Positions 1 to 10,388 of a DNA stretch of 64,000 nt are shown here, in pieces. The position numbers and the translations under genes are program-made. The notes under the pieces were generated by a model. The model had not been told where the DNA came from. It did no database searches and was given only the letters and a program-made list of their open reading frames with translations. The stretch's first letter is position 1; every line of letters starts with the position of its first letter. The stretch comes from Oleiagrimonas soli (GTDB lineage Bacteria; Pseudomonadota; Gammaproteobacteria; Xanthomonadales; Rhodanobacteraceae), in NCBI RefSeq assembly GCF_000761445.1, contig NZ_KN196470.1, positions 2,561,151-2,625,150 on the forward strand, read 5' to 3'.

Positions 1-2285
1 GCCTGCTGCTGGTCGGCCCGCAACTCGCCTACGGCGCGCATCCCGCCGTGCGCTTCGAGCTCGACAACCGTGATCTTCTGCTGCAAGTCTGGATCAACGG
101 CCGCAACACGCAACTGGATGCGGCCGTGATCCAGCGCAACGGCGATCTGTGGATGGACCGCGACACGCTCGCCGCCGCCGGACTGCGCTTCCAACGCGAC
201 GATCCGGTCGGTCCCCGCGTGGATCTCTCGAAGCTCGCCGGCATCCATGTCCAGCTCGATGAAACCGGGCAACGCCTGCTGATCGATGCCGCCGGCGACC
301 GCCTGCAACCCGAACGCATCCACGTCGATGCCCCACGCCTGGCCACGCCCGATCCCACTGCTTCGGGCATGGTGCTGAACTACGACGTGACCGCCGCGCA
401 TGACCAGCGCGGCGGCAGCAACGGCGGCGCGACGCTGTCGGCCGTGCTGTTCCGCCCGCGCTGGCGCTTCGCCAACTCGGGATTCAGGCTGTACGGCGCG
501 GGCATCCAGCGCACCGTGCGTCTGGATTCGTCGCTGGTCATGGACCGTCCCGACGCGCTGCGGCAGTGGGTGATCGGCGACGCCGTGTCCGACAGCCTGC
601 GCTGGTCGCGGCCGGTGCGCTTCGCCGGCCTGCACGTCGGCACCGATTTCTCGCTGCAGCCGCAGATGCGCACCTTTCCCCTGCCCGGCTTCCTCGGTTC
701 GACCACGGTGCCGTCGAACCTCGACGTCTACGTCAACGCCGCGCACGTGCTCGACAAGCCGGTCGCACCGGGGCCGTTCCGCGTCGACGACATTCCGGTC
801 GACGCCGGTCGCAACGTCGCCACCCTGGTGGTTCGCGACCTGCTCGGCCGCGAACAGACGCAAACCGTGCCGTTCTATGCATCCGACCGCCTGCTGCGCC
901 CGGGGCTCAGCGACTACAGCTTCGACGCCGGCTTCCTGCGCCGCGACTACGGCCTGCGCAGCTTCGCCTACGGCACGCCCGCCGCCCTGCTCACCGTGCG
1001 CCACGGCGTGCACCGCAACCTGACGCTCGAAGCGCACGCCGAGGCCGGGCGCGACACCGCGCTGTTCGGCGGCGGCGCGTCCATCGCGGTGCAACCGCTG
1101 GGCATCCTCGAAATCGACGCAGCGACCAGTATGCACAACGGGCGGCAAGGACACCTGATCGCCCTCGCCGCCAGCGGCCAGACGCGGTCCTTGAGCCTGT
1201 TCGGCCGCTTCGAGCTGAGCTCGCGCGACTACCGCGACGTCGGCTCGCTGTATGATCTCGCGCCGGCGCGACGCCGTCTGCAGCTCGGCGCCAGCACCGT
1301 GCTCGACCGGCGCGGCACGCTCACGGCCTCGTGGATCGACGTCGACCAGCGCGTGTACCGCACGCAACTGGTTTCGCTCAGCTACGCGCATGCATTCGGC
1401 GACGGCGTCTACGTCAGCATCGGCTCGCTGTACGATCGCAGCGGCAACGACTGGCAGGGCCAGCTGTCGCTGACGATTCCGCTCGGCACGCACGACCTCT
1501 CGGCCTTCGCGCGCCGCGACCGCCGCGACGGCGACGCCGCCGGCATGACGCTGAGCCGCCCGGCCAACCCCGACGGCGGCTTCGGCTACCGCCTCGGCGC
1601 ATACACCGGCCCTACCGACATCCGCGAAGCCGACGCCACCTGGAACGCTCCGCACGCCACGCTGCGCGCCGGCGTCTCGCGCATCGACGAGGACACCAAC
1701 GCACGCATCGGCGCGTCCGGCGCGCTGGTCCTGATGGGGTCGAACACCTACGCTGCGCGCCGCACCGGCGACGCCTTCGCGGTCGTCGACGCCGGCGCTG
1801 CGGGCCTGCCGATCTACCGCGAACACCGCCCCGTGGCCGTGACTGGCGCGAACGGCACGGCGCTGGTCACCGATCTGAACGCGTACGCGACCAATCACCT
1901 GTCGATCGATCCGACCGACTACCCCATGAACGTCATCGTCGAACATCCGGAACGCGACGTGGTGCCGCGACGCGACAGCGGCGTGCGCGTGGACCTGGCG
2001 CCGCAGGTCGCGCATCCCGTGCTGGTCACGCTGCAACTGGAAGACGGCCGCGACCCGCCGCTCGGCGCCCGCGTCGCCATCGACGGACGCGCCGACTTGC
2101 TGGTGGTCGGGAGACACGGCAAGGTGTTCATCGAGGACATCCCGACGCCGTTGTCGGGCACCGTGCGCAGCGGCCGCCTGCGCTGCCGTTTCCGCATCGC
2201 GCCGCCGCCGGCGAATACGCACGGACGCATCCCGACCGAAGGACCGATCCCATGCCTGCAGAGCGATGGACGCCATGAACCGTGA
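1..2285 (+). CDS. Chaperone-usher outer-membrane usher protein, 5' end cut by window edge
   Basis: Outer-membrane usher that secretes and assembles fimbrial subunits delivered by a periplasmic chaperone. The frame is open from base 3, and its first residues (LLLVGPQLAYG) look like the end of a signal peptide, so only a few codons are missing. The GTG at 48 is therefore not the start. After an N-terminal subunit-binding region come alternating amphipathic strands typical of the 24-strand barrel, with conserved usher blocks such as GDAVSDSLRWSRPVRFAGL and PGFLGSTTVPSNLDVYVN, the plug region, and C-terminal beta-rich domains. The next gene encodes a spore-coat-U-type subunit and overlaps the usher's 3' end, which points to an archaic (Csu-like) chaperone-usher system. 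The chaperone and main subunits would lie left of the window. About 760 residues is slightly short for the family. The usher assignment is strong; the subtype is inferred. Confidence 0.9.
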   Translation, partial: LLLVGPQLAYGAHPAVRFELDNRDLLLQVWINGRNTQLDAAVIQRNGDLWMDRDTLAAAGLRFQRDDPVGPRVDLSKLAGIHVQLDETGQRLLIDAAGDRLQPERIHVDAPRLATPDPTASGMVLNYDVTAAHDQRGGSNGGATLSAVLFRPRWRFANSGFRLYGAGIQRTVRLDSSLVMDRPDALRQWVIGDAVSDSLRWSRPVRFAGLHVGTDFSLQPQMRTFPLPGFLGSTTVPSNLDVYVNAAHVLDKPVAPGPFRVDDIPVDAGRNVATLVVRDLLGREQTQTVPFYASDRLLRPGLSDYSFDAGFLRRDYGLRSFAYGTPAALLTVRHGVHRNLTLEAHAEAGRDTALFGGGASIAVQPLGILEIDAATSMHNGRQGHLIALAASGQTRSLSLFGRFELSSRDYRDVGSLYDLAPARRRLQLGASTVLDRRGTLTASWIDVDQRVYRTQLVSLSYAHAFGDGVYVSIGSLYDRSGNDWQGQLSLTIPLGTHDLSAFARRDRRDGDAAGMTLSRPANPDGGFGYRLGAYTGPTDIREADATWNAPHATLRAGVSRIDEDTNARIGASGALVLMGSNTYAARRTGDAFAVVDAGAAGLPIYREHRPVAVTGANGTALVTDLNAYATNHLSIDPTDYPMNVIVEHPERDVVPRRDSGVRVDLAPQVAHPVLVTLQLEDGRDPPLGARVAIDGRADLLVVGRHGKVFIEDIPTPLSGTVRSGRLRCRFRIAPPPANTHGRIPTEGPIPCLQSDGRHEP

Positions 2286-2778
2286 TCGACGACGACTACG
2301 CGCCGCGTGCGCCGGCATCGTGCTGCTCGGTCTCGGACTGATCGCGCCGCGCGCGCAGGCCGCCGTCTGCGGCACGGTGCTCAGCCCGGTATCGGCCTCG
2401 GCCACCGCCGTGAACTTCGGCGTCTACGACCCGGCCTCTGGCAACGCGGACCAGAGCAGCGGCACCGTCACCGTCAGCTGCGGCATTCCGCTCGACGTGC
2501 TGCCCAGCTTCACCATCAGCCTGTCGCGCGGACAAGCCGCCAGCTACGCGCCGCGGCGCATGGCGTCAGGCGCCAACACGCTGTCCTACAACCTGTACAC
2601 GGATGCCGCGCGCGCGACCGTCTGGGGCGATGGCAGCGCCGGTACCAGCACGGTCACCCGCAGCGGCACGCTGCTGCTCGGGTCCGTCAGCCTGACGGTC
2701 TACGGCGCGGTGCCCACCGGGCAGTACGTCGCGCCCGGCAGCTACGCCGACACGATCACGGTCACCGTGTCGTACTGA
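2266..2778 (+). CDS. Spore coat U domain (SCPU) fimbrial subunit
   Basis: Secreted subunit of about 170 residues. A signal peptide (basic start, hydrophobic stretch IVLLGLGLIAP, cleavage after ARAQA or nearby) is followed by one SCPU domain: the paired cysteines (VCGTV and VSCGI), a central LSYNLYTDAARATVWGDG block and a C-terminal GSYADTITVTVSY strand. SCPU proteins form archaic chaperone-usher pili such as Csu, as rod or tip subunits. Its place as last gene after the usher matches the tip-adhesin position in csu operons, though the two-domain length of CsuE is lacking here. The start overlaps the usher stop by 20 bases (ATG at 2266); a second ATG at 2275 is equally plausible. It is followed by a terminator hairpin. 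Confidence 0.85.
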   Translation: MDAMNRDRRRLRAACAGIVLLGLGLIAPRAQAAVCGTVLSPVSASATAVNFGVYDPASGNADQSSGTVTVSCGIPLDVLPSFTISLSRGQAASYAPRRMASGANTLSYNLYTDAARATVWGDGSAGTSTVTRSGTLLLGSVSLTVYGAVPTGQYVAPGSYADTITVTVSY

Positions 2779-2796
2779 GTCATTGCACAAACAAAA

Positions 2797-2820
2797 GGCC
2801 CGCCTCCGAAAAGACGGGCC
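2797..2820. terminator. Bidirectional terminator hairpin after the usher operon
   Basis: GGCCCG (2797-2802) pairs with CGGGCC (2815-2820). The A-run before it (acaaaa) reads as a U-tract on the minus strand, and a short T-run (2824-2829 region) follows on the plus strand. It sits between convergent genes, so it could stop both. Confidence 0.6.
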
Positions 2821-2878
2821 GAATGGTTTTACTGCCGCCGGATCCCGCGGCGAAGCACGGGACCCGCTCAGGCAGCGA

Positions 2879-4612
2879 TCACTGCGTGCATTGGTTCTGG
2901 AACACGCAGGCGATCCACTCCGGATGGTCGACGAACGGATTGCGGTTGCCCTGATAGGACTCGACCGTGTCGTTCTGCAGACGCTCGTAGTCGGACACCG
3001 GATCCTGCTGCGCCCACTGCAGCAGCACCGACAGCTTGCCCATGTAGGCCTTGCCTGTGGCGTTGCCGCCGGTGGTGACGATCTTGGACATGTCGTCGGT
3101 CAGCACCAGGTCCGGCTCGGCGTAGCCGGTGTACGGATTGGTGCCGCCCTCGAAGCGCACGTCCATGTACAGCAGCGCACGCGCGACGTCGCCGCGCTTG
3201 CCCATCCACACTTCCCAGATGGTGCCGTCGGTCCAGTTCGAGTTGCCCGGATAGGTCCCGGTGCCGCCGCCGATGCCGTCGTTGGCGACGGTCGGATACT
3301 CCGTGCACGACGCGCTGCAACTGCCGTAGGGCTTGTTGCCGCGTGCGCTGTTGTCGGCAATGTTGGCGATCATCAGCATGTGCAGGTCGGTGTAGGCGTA
3401 GTTGTCCGCGCCGTCGTTCGGGAAGCCGTAGGAATTGGGCCAGGTGTGCTCGCGGTTGTACTCGGTGTTGCCGCCGGTTTCCTTGGGCACGCTCTTGTTG
3501 GTGTACAGCTCGATGACGTTGTTGGCGTTCCACGGATCCTGCTCGGCCGCGGCCATCACGTCCCAGGTGTCGGTGGTCGAGGCGGTGTACGGAATCTTCG
3601 TCACCTGCTCGATCAGCGTGTGCAGCGAGTTGCGCAGCGCGGTCGGGCTGCTGGTGTCGACGTTGGCGTAATAACCGCTGCCGCCGCCCGAACCGCCACC
3701 GCCACCGCTGGGCGCGGTCCAGGTCGCCTCCAGGGTGACGTTGCTGTAACTGTTGTAGCCGTACAGCTTCACGTAGTACGTGCCGGCCTGCGTGGTCATG
3801 GTGCAGGTTTCGTTGTTGCCGGCGGTGTACGGGCGGCAGTCGTAGCTGCTCAGCGTCGGCTCGGCACCCAGTTTCACGTACATGTCGGCATCGCCGGAGC
3901 CGCCGGACATCGTGATGACGAGGTTGCTGGCGCCCGACGGAATGTCGACGGTGTACGCCTGCGAGAACGCGCCCTGGCTGCCGGAGATGCCGCTGACCGG
4001 CACGCCGTTCTGCAGGCTGCTGCCGCTACCCGTGCCACCGCCCGAGCCGCCGCCGGAAGACACGAAGGTCTCGCCCGGGTTGCACTGGCCGAAACTCGAC
4101 GTACCCGGCGCCAGCCAGGTGAAGTCGCTGGCGTAGGAACCGCTGCCGGACAGCTGCAGCGACTGCCCCACCGGCGTGGCGCTGCCTTCGCTGACGCCGA
4201 TGTCGGTGCTGGTCACGCCCGAGGCCGGACCGGAGGTCGCGGTGAACGAACCTTCGTAGCTGATGAACTGGCGCACGATGCCGCTGCCGTCGATCAGCGC
4301 GATGCCGTCGGGCGCGCCGTTCTGGATGCCCGGCGTCGATACCGTGGTCACGCCGTAGCCGCTGCACTGGTCGGACAGCGTGCCCGACAGCGTGTAGGTG
4401 GCGTAGCTGGCGCCGTTGCTGCCGTTGTACAGCACCACCTGCCAGCCGGACAGATTGGTGCCGGCCGGACCGGCGATCTCGACCGCCTCGCCGGTGTCGG
4501 TGCCGCTGTTGTCGTAATGGATTTCGTTGATGAAGGTCTGCGAGTCGGCAAACGCCGGCGCGATCCAGACCAGTGCGGCGATCATCGCCAGCACGCGAAC
4601 GTACGAACGCAT
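2879..4612 (-). CDS. Secreted endonuclease I with lamin-tail and PPC domains
   Basis: Predicted extracellular nuclease of 577 residues with three modules. A signal peptide (residues 1-22, ending APAFA) is followed by a lamin-tail-like beta domain (about 23-185, starting FINEIHYDN and containing SGWQVVLYNG). A Ser/Gly linker then leads to a bacterial pre-peptidase C-terminal (PPC) domain (about 201-300, with the SGDADMYVKLG and TYYVKLYGY blocks). A second Gly-rich linker precedes an endonuclease I domain (about 313-577) carrying the signature NREHTWP at 386-392, in which the histidine is the catalytic base. The family cleaves DNA and RNA non-specifically with a divalent metal. The gene stands alone, convergent with the fimbrial operon. 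The lamin-tail and PPC parts probably serve secretion or surface binding; that is inference. Confidence 0.88.
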   Translation of the reverse strand: MRSYVRVLAMIAALVWIAPAFADSQTFINEIHYDNSGTDTGEAVEIAGPAGTNLSGWQVVLYNGSNGASYATYTLSGTLSDQCSGYGVTTVSTPGIQNGAPDGIALIDGSGIVRQFISYEGSFTATSGPASGVTSTDIGVSEGSATPVGQSLQLSGSGSYASDFTWLAPGTSSFGQCNPGETFVSSGGGSGGGTGSGSSLQNGVPVSGISGSQGAFSQAYTVDIPSGASNLVITMSGGSGDADMYVKLGAEPTLSSYDCRPYTAGNNETCTMTTQAGTYYVKLYGYNSYSNVTLEATWTAPSGGGGGSGGGSGYYANVDTSSPTALRNSLHTLIEQVTKIPYTASTTDTWDVMAAAEQDPWNANNVIELYTNKSVPKETGGNTEYNREHTWPNSYGFPNDGADNYAYTDLHMLMIANIADNSARGNKPYGSCSASCTEYPTVANDGIGGGTGTYPGNSNWTDGTIWEVWMGKRGDVARALLYMDVRFEGGTNPYTGYAEPDLVLTDDMSKIVTTGGNATGKAYMGKLSVLLQWAQQDPVSDYERLQNDTVESYQGNRNPFVDHPEWIACVFQNQCTQ

Positions 4613-4790
4613 GTTGCTCCCCTCCCTGAATACAAGTCTTTTCAGACTAGCGGGCGGGATGCGTCATGCGTGTGACGACGGGCCGTCGAAACTGTGACGA
4701 GGTTCATGCAGGCGCATAACCACGGCGTTTTCCGCCGTCACGCGCATGCGTCTGAAGCCGGCTTGCATGCACGGATTCGGCAAATACGGG

Positions 4791-6662
<1,872 letters not shown>

Positions 6663-6787
6663 GAACGCTCGGGCACTACGTGAGGAAGGCGGGACGGCGC
6701 GCGCCGTCATCCCGCGATGCTAGCAAAGCGCCCGGCCCGCACCCAGCGTCGTCGCACGCGGGATGCCGTCCGCCGCTGTCCTGCGCA

Positions 6788-7126
6788 TCAGTCGGGGATG
6801 CCCCACAAGGCGCGATCGAGATCGTGATCGAGGCCGAAATCCTGCATGCGGATGCGGCCATTGCGCACCTCGACGCCTTCGGCGCGCAGGCGCTCGGTCT
6901 GTTCGCGGAACCCGCGGCTGCCCGGCTCGAAGGCAATGCGCCCATCCGCGCGCAGCACGCGGAACCACGGCAGTTCCATGCCCTCGGTACGGTAGCCGAG
7001 CACCTTGCCGACCATGCGCGCGCGGCCCGGCAGCCCGGCGCGTGCGGCAATCTGCCCGTAGCTGGCCACGCGGCCCGGCGGAATCGCGGCCACGGCCTGC
7101 AAGATGCGTCGATACTCGGCCTTCAT
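6788..7126 (-). CDS. Alkyltransferase-like protein (ATL)
   Basis: Small DNA-binding protein of 112 residues related to the C-terminal domain of O6-alkylguanine-DNA methyltransferase. The helix-turn-helix block IPPGRVASYGQIAARAGLPG and the following VGKVLGYR match the family. The methyltransferase active-site motif PCHR is replaced by PWFR, so the acceptor cysteine is a tryptophan, as in ATL proteins. These bind O6-alkylguanine and recruit nucleotide excision repair rather than removing the alkyl group. The start at 7126 gives MKAEYRRILQ; the open frame runs on to 7231 without conservation. It is divergent from the next gene with a gap of about 46 bases. Confidence 0.88.
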   Translation of the reverse strand: MKAEYRRILQAVAAIPPGRVASYGQIAARAGLPGRARMVGKVLGYRTEGMELPWFRVLRADGRIAFEPGSRGFREQTERLRAEGVEVRNGRIRMQDFGLDHDLDRALWGIPD

Positions 7127-7172
7127 GGGCGCTACGCTACCATTGCCGGCGAATCTCACGGGAATGCATGCC

Positions 7173-7577
7173 ATGCAGCACTTCGAAGCCATCCGTTCGC
7201 ATCTGGGCAGCCAGTACCCGCTGCGCCACAACGACCCCTACCTCATCAGTTTCGACGTGGCCCTGGCCGACGGCCGTTCCCAGGGCATGTACCTGGCTGA
7301 ACTCGAAGACGAGGGCGAGCGCAAGTATCTGCGCATCTCCACGCCCATCGGCCCGCTGGTCGGCACCGACGCCCGCCGCTGCCTGCGCTTCAACTGGGCG
7401 CAGCGCGTGGGCTATCTGGCGGTCAGCGATCTCGACGGCTCGCCGTATATCCATCTGTGCGAGAACCGTCCGTACGACCTGCTGACCCAGGAGGAACTGG
7501 AAGGCCTGATCGTCGAACTGGCGAATCTGGGCGACCAGCTGGAAAAAGCCATCTCCAGCGAGAACGACGCGTTCTGA
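7173..7577 (+). CDS. Conserved hypothetical protein, acidic, 134 residues
   Basis: I do not recognise a named family with certainty. The protein is small and soluble, without a signal peptide or membrane segment. It has a mixed alpha/beta pattern (FDVALADGRSQGMYLAELE, then YLRISTPIGPLV) and an acidic helical C-terminus. The general pattern resembles the YbjN/CesT type III chaperone-like fold, but this is only a guess. The ATG at 7173 is chosen because GGGA at 7160-7163 lies about nine bases upstream; ATG at 7164 is in the same frame and possible. It is divergent from the ATL gene and just upstream of the SDR gene. Confidence 0.7.
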   Translation: MQHFEAIRSHLGSQYPLRHNDPYLISFDVALADGRSQGMYLAELEDEGERKYLRISTPIGPLVGTDARRCLRFNWAQRVGYLAVSDLDGSPYIHLCENRPYDLLTQEELEGLIVELANLGDQLEKAISSENDAF

Positions 7578-7621
7578 ACGACACTACCCGCGCCACGCGT
7601 TCGGGGCCGCGCGACGCGCTG

Positions 7622-7630
7622 TGGGATAAT
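7622..7630 (+). promoter_or_regulatory. Candidate extended -10 element upstream of the SDR gene
   Basis: TGGGATAAT (7622-7630) resembles an extended -10 (TGn plus GATAAT) about 30 bases before the SDR ATG. No convincing -35 is visible at the right distance. Confidence 0.3.
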
Positions 7631-7660
7631 CCGCGACCGCATTCGTTCACGGAGCAAGGC

Positions 7661-8356
7661 ATGACTCAGCACACCGCGATCATCACCGGCGCCGGCGGCG
7701 CCATCGCCGGCCACATCGTCAAGGCCTTCACCAGGGCCGGCTGGAAGCTCGGTCTGGTGGCCTACAACGAAGCCGAGAAGACGCGGCTGGAACGCGACCA
7801 CGACGGCATGCTCACGGTGCAGATCGACCTGGTCGACGAGAGCAAGGCACGCGAAGGCATGGCCGAATTGCAGAAGCGCCTGGGCCATGTCGACGCGCTG
7901 CTCAACATCGCCGGTGGCTTCGACATGAGCGGCGCCACCGAAACCAGCAGCCAGCAGCTCGAAGCGCAGCTGGACATCAATTTCCGCACCGCCTTCAACG
8001 CCACCCGCGCCGTGCTGCCGGGCATGCTGGAAGCCGGCAAGGGCTTCGTGCTGGGCGTGGGCGCGGACGCCGCGCTCGACGGCGGCGCGTCGAAGGGTCC
8101 CTACGCGGCGGCCAAGGCCGCGTTGATCGCGTGGCTGAAGTCGGTGCACGCCGAGGTCGCGTCGAAGGGCGTCAACGTTGCGGTGATGTATCCGATGGGC
8201 GCGGTCGACACCATCGGCAACCGCGAGGCGATGCCGGACGTCGATCCCGCCAGCTGGATCGATCCGGAGGAACTGGCCGCCACCGCGCTGCATCTGGCCA
8301 CGCGCAGCCCGCGCGGCCGCATGCTCGAAGCCAAGGTCTTTCCGCCGGCGGCCTGA
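7661..8356 (+). CDS. Short-chain dehydrogenase/reductase-like protein lacking the catalytic serine
   Basis: SDR fold of 231 residues. The start ATG at 7661 follows GGAGCAAGGC and gives MTQHTAIITGAGG. The N-terminal nucleotide motif is TGAGGAIAG, where the third conserved glycine of TGxxxGxG is alanine. The NIAGG block (LLNIAGGF) corresponds to NNAG, and YAAAK supplies the catalytic Tyr and Lys. The position 13 residues before that Tyr, normally Ser, is Ala (GVGADAALDGGASKGPY). So the active-site triad is incomplete and oxidoreductase activity cannot be assumed. It ends just before a strong hairpin shared with the convergent phosphate transporter gene. Substrate unknown. Confidence 0.85.
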   Translation: MTQHTAIITGAGGAIAGHIVKAFTRAGWKLGLVAYNEAEKTRLERDHDGMLTVQIDLVDESKAREGMAELQKRLGHVDALLNIAGGFDMSGATETSSQQLEAQLDINFRTAFNATRAVLPGMLEAGKGFVLGVGADAALDGGASKGPYAAAKAALIAWLKSVHAEVASKGVNVAVMYPMGAVDTIGNREAMPDVDPASWIDPEELAATALHLATRSPRGRMLEAKVFPPAA

Positions 8357-8391
8357 GGTCGTACGACACACGACGCGCAATAGCAAAACGC

Positions 8392-8420
8392 AGACGGCGG
8401 AACCGGGCGTTCCGCCGTCT
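8392..8420. terminator. Terminator hairpin between SDR and phosphate transporter genes
   Basis: Perfect 12-bp stem AGACGGCGGAAC (8392-8403) and GTTCCGCCGTCT (8409-8420) with a five-base loop, between convergent genes. An AAAA run just before it gives a U-tract for transcription on the minus strand; the plus-strand side lacks a clear T-run. Confidence 0.65.
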
Positions 8421-8447
8421 CGCTGATCGGCTAGACCGTCCGCGCGA

Positions 8448-9572
8448 TCAGAACAGCCACTGCGAACCGCGGAACAGTCCGTAGGCGATCAGCGCGGTGA
8501 TCGGCAGGGTCAGAATCCACGCCCACACCATGCGTTCGACCACGGTCCAGCGGATCGCATTGAAGCGCTTGGCCGCGCCCACGCCCATGATCGCCGCCGA
8601 CACGTTGTGCGTGGTCGACACCGGGATGCCAAACACCGAGGCGATGATGATGACCACGGCCGCGCTGCTCTCGGCGGCGAAGCCGTTGATCGGGTGCAGC
8701 TTGACCATGTTGTGGCCCAGCGTCTTGATGATGCGCCAGCCGCCGCCGGCCGTACCCGCCGCCATGGTCAGCGCGCACACCGCCGCCACCCATGCCGGCA
8801 CCGGAAATCCGCCGTTGGCATCCTCCGGAATCTGCAAAAAGTGCAGCCAGTGCGGCAGATGGTCGAGGCTGCCGGCGGCGGTCGCACCGGCCAACGCCAG
8901 GGCGATGATGCCCATCGACTTCTGCGCGTCGTTCATGCCGTGCGACACACCCATCGCGGCCGCGGAAACGATCTGCGCCTTGCCGAAGAACGCGTTGACG
9001 AACGGCGTGCGTCCGTAGCGGTGCAGACGCCCACTGCGATTGTTGAACCAGGCGAACAGCGCATACAGCAGCCCCATCACGGTAATGCCGAGCACGAAGC
9101 CCATCACCGGCGACACCACCATCGGCACGATCACCTTGGGAATCACGCCGTGTCCCTGCCACCAGTGCGCGCCGCCGCGGAACCAGATCACCGCGTCGAA
9201 CTTGCCGCTGGATGCAGCCACGGCCGCGCCGACCAGACCGCCGACCAGCGCGTGACTGGAGCTGGACGGCAGGCCCCACCACCATGTGATGAGGTTCCAG
9301 ACCACCGCGCCCAGCAAAGCGCAGATCAGGAATTCCGGTCCCACGGAAACGATGCCCGAATCGACCAGGCCCGAGGCGATGGTCTTGGCCACGGCCGTGC
9401 CCCACAGGGCGCCAACGAGATTGGTGATCGCCGCCAGCACCACCGCCTGACCCGGCGACAGCACCTTGGTCGCGACCACCGTGGCGATCGAGTTGGCGGT
9501 GTCGTGGAAGCCGTTGATGTAGGTGAAGGCGAGCGCGATCACCATCGTCACGATGAGCATGTCCAGGCTCAT
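8448..9572 (-). CDS. Inorganic phosphate transporter, PiT family
   Basis: Low-affinity phosphate (metal-phosphate) symporter of the inner membrane, 374 residues. It has the duplicated family signature: an N-terminal copy with the GFHDTANSIATVVATKVLSP block and a C-terminal copy with the GIPVSTTHNVSAAIMGVG block. Between these, SSSSHALVGGLVGAA and GVSHGMNDAQKSMGI are further PiT blocks. About ten hydrophobic membrane segments are visible. It lies 10 bases downstream of the DUF47 gene, the usual partner pair in bacteria lacking a PitA-only arrangement. Confidence 0.93.
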   Translation of the reverse strand: MSLDMLIVTMVIALAFTYINGFHDTANSIATVVATKVLSPGQAVVLAAITNLVGALWGTAVAKTIASGLVDSGIVSVGPEFLICALLGAVVWNLITWWWGLPSSSSHALVGGLVGAAVAASSGKFDAVIWFRGGAHWWQGHGVIPKVIVPMVVSPVMGFVLGITVMGLLYALFAWFNNRSGRLHRYGRTPFVNAFFGKAQIVSAAAMGVSHGMNDAQKSMGIIALALAGATAAGSLDHLPHWLHFLQIPEDANGGFPVPAWVAAVCALTMAAGTAGGGWRIIKTLGHNMVKLHPINGFAAESSAAVVIIIASVFGIPVSTTHNVSAAIMGVGAAKRFNAIRWTVVERMVWAWILTLPITALIAYGLFRGSQWLF

Positions 9573-9582
9573 GGCGGCGACC

Positions 9583-10212
9583 TCAGGAGTTCTTCAGCAC
9601 GACGGAGTACGTCACGTTGCCGACGTCGCGGCATTTGTCGATGGCGCGTTCGAGCAACTCGTACAGGTCCTTGACCAGCACCATGCGCACCGGGTCGGTG
9701 CTCTTGACGTACATCTCGCGGTACGGCTCCAGCAGCAGGCGGTCGGCTTCCGACTCCAGCGCCTGCAGACGATCCTGCAGTTTGCGCATGGCGTCGATGC
9801 GCATGCCCTTGCGCAGCTGGCCGATCATCTCGCGCACCACGTCGGAGGCGCGCATCAGCAGCTCGGTGCGCTGGGTGAAGTCGATGCCATGCAGACGGTC
9901 GTTGACCATCGCGTAGCGCTCGGCGAACTTCTCCACCGTCTTCGGAATCTTGTACAGCGCGGCGTTCAGCGCCTCGATGTCCTCGCGGTCGAGCGCGGTG
10001 ACGAAGGTGTTCACCAGCTCCTCGCTGATCTGCTGGGCCAGGTCCTTCTCGCGCTTGCGCGCGGCCGAGAACGCGGCGATGTCGGGACTGCCGCCGCCGG
10101 GGCTGACCAGCTTGTGCACGGCGCGCGCGCTGTCACGCGCCGCATCCGCGCTCTGCTCCAGAAGTCCGTAGAACTTGTCGCCCTTGCCGAAGATGGTTTG
10201 CAGTGAGAACAC
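9583..10212 (-). CDS. DUF47 family (PhoU-like) phosphate transport accessory protein
   Basis: All-helical PhoU-related protein of 209 residues (TIGR00153/DUF47 type), commonly encoded next to PiT transporters and thought to tune phosphate uptake. Typical features are the N-terminal KGDKFYGLLEQSADAA block, the EREDIEALNAALYKIPKTVEKFAERY segment and a C-terminal VLVKDLYELLERAIDKCRDVGN block. The start is set at GTG (10210-10212) because AGGAG lies about ten bases upstream and the translated start VFSLQTIFGKGDKF matches the family; the longer open frame to 10299 is not needed. It is probably cotranscribed with the transporter. Confidence 0.88.
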   Translation of the reverse strand: MFSLQTIFGKGDKFYGLLEQSADAARDSARAVHKLVSPGGGSPDIAAFSAARKREKDLAQQISEELVNTFVTALDREDIEALNAALYKIPKTVEKFAERYAMVNDRLHGIDFTQRTELLMRASDVVREMIGQLRKGMRIDAMRKLQDRLQALESEADRLLLEPYREMYVKSTDPVRMVLVKDLYELLERAIDKCRDVGNVTYSVVLKNS

Positions 10213-10388
10213 GGTCGGACCGCTCCTGTGGTTTTTCGGGACGCGCCGAACGATGCGCGAATCGGACCATTGTAACCGTACTGTCACATTTCTCCGCACT
10301 CACTGAACGTCCGCCGCGACGACACTGCGTGCGCCGGGCAAACCCGGTTACACTGCCAACGGACTTCACCGAGACGCACCGAGCGCGC

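Noticed and set aside
2783-4675. Long open frame of 630 codons on the plus strand opposite the endonuclease gene
   Set aside because: Composition is Val/Gly/Arg/His-rich with no domain, as expected for the antisense of a GC-rich gene; the minus-strand frame has clear nuclease motifs.
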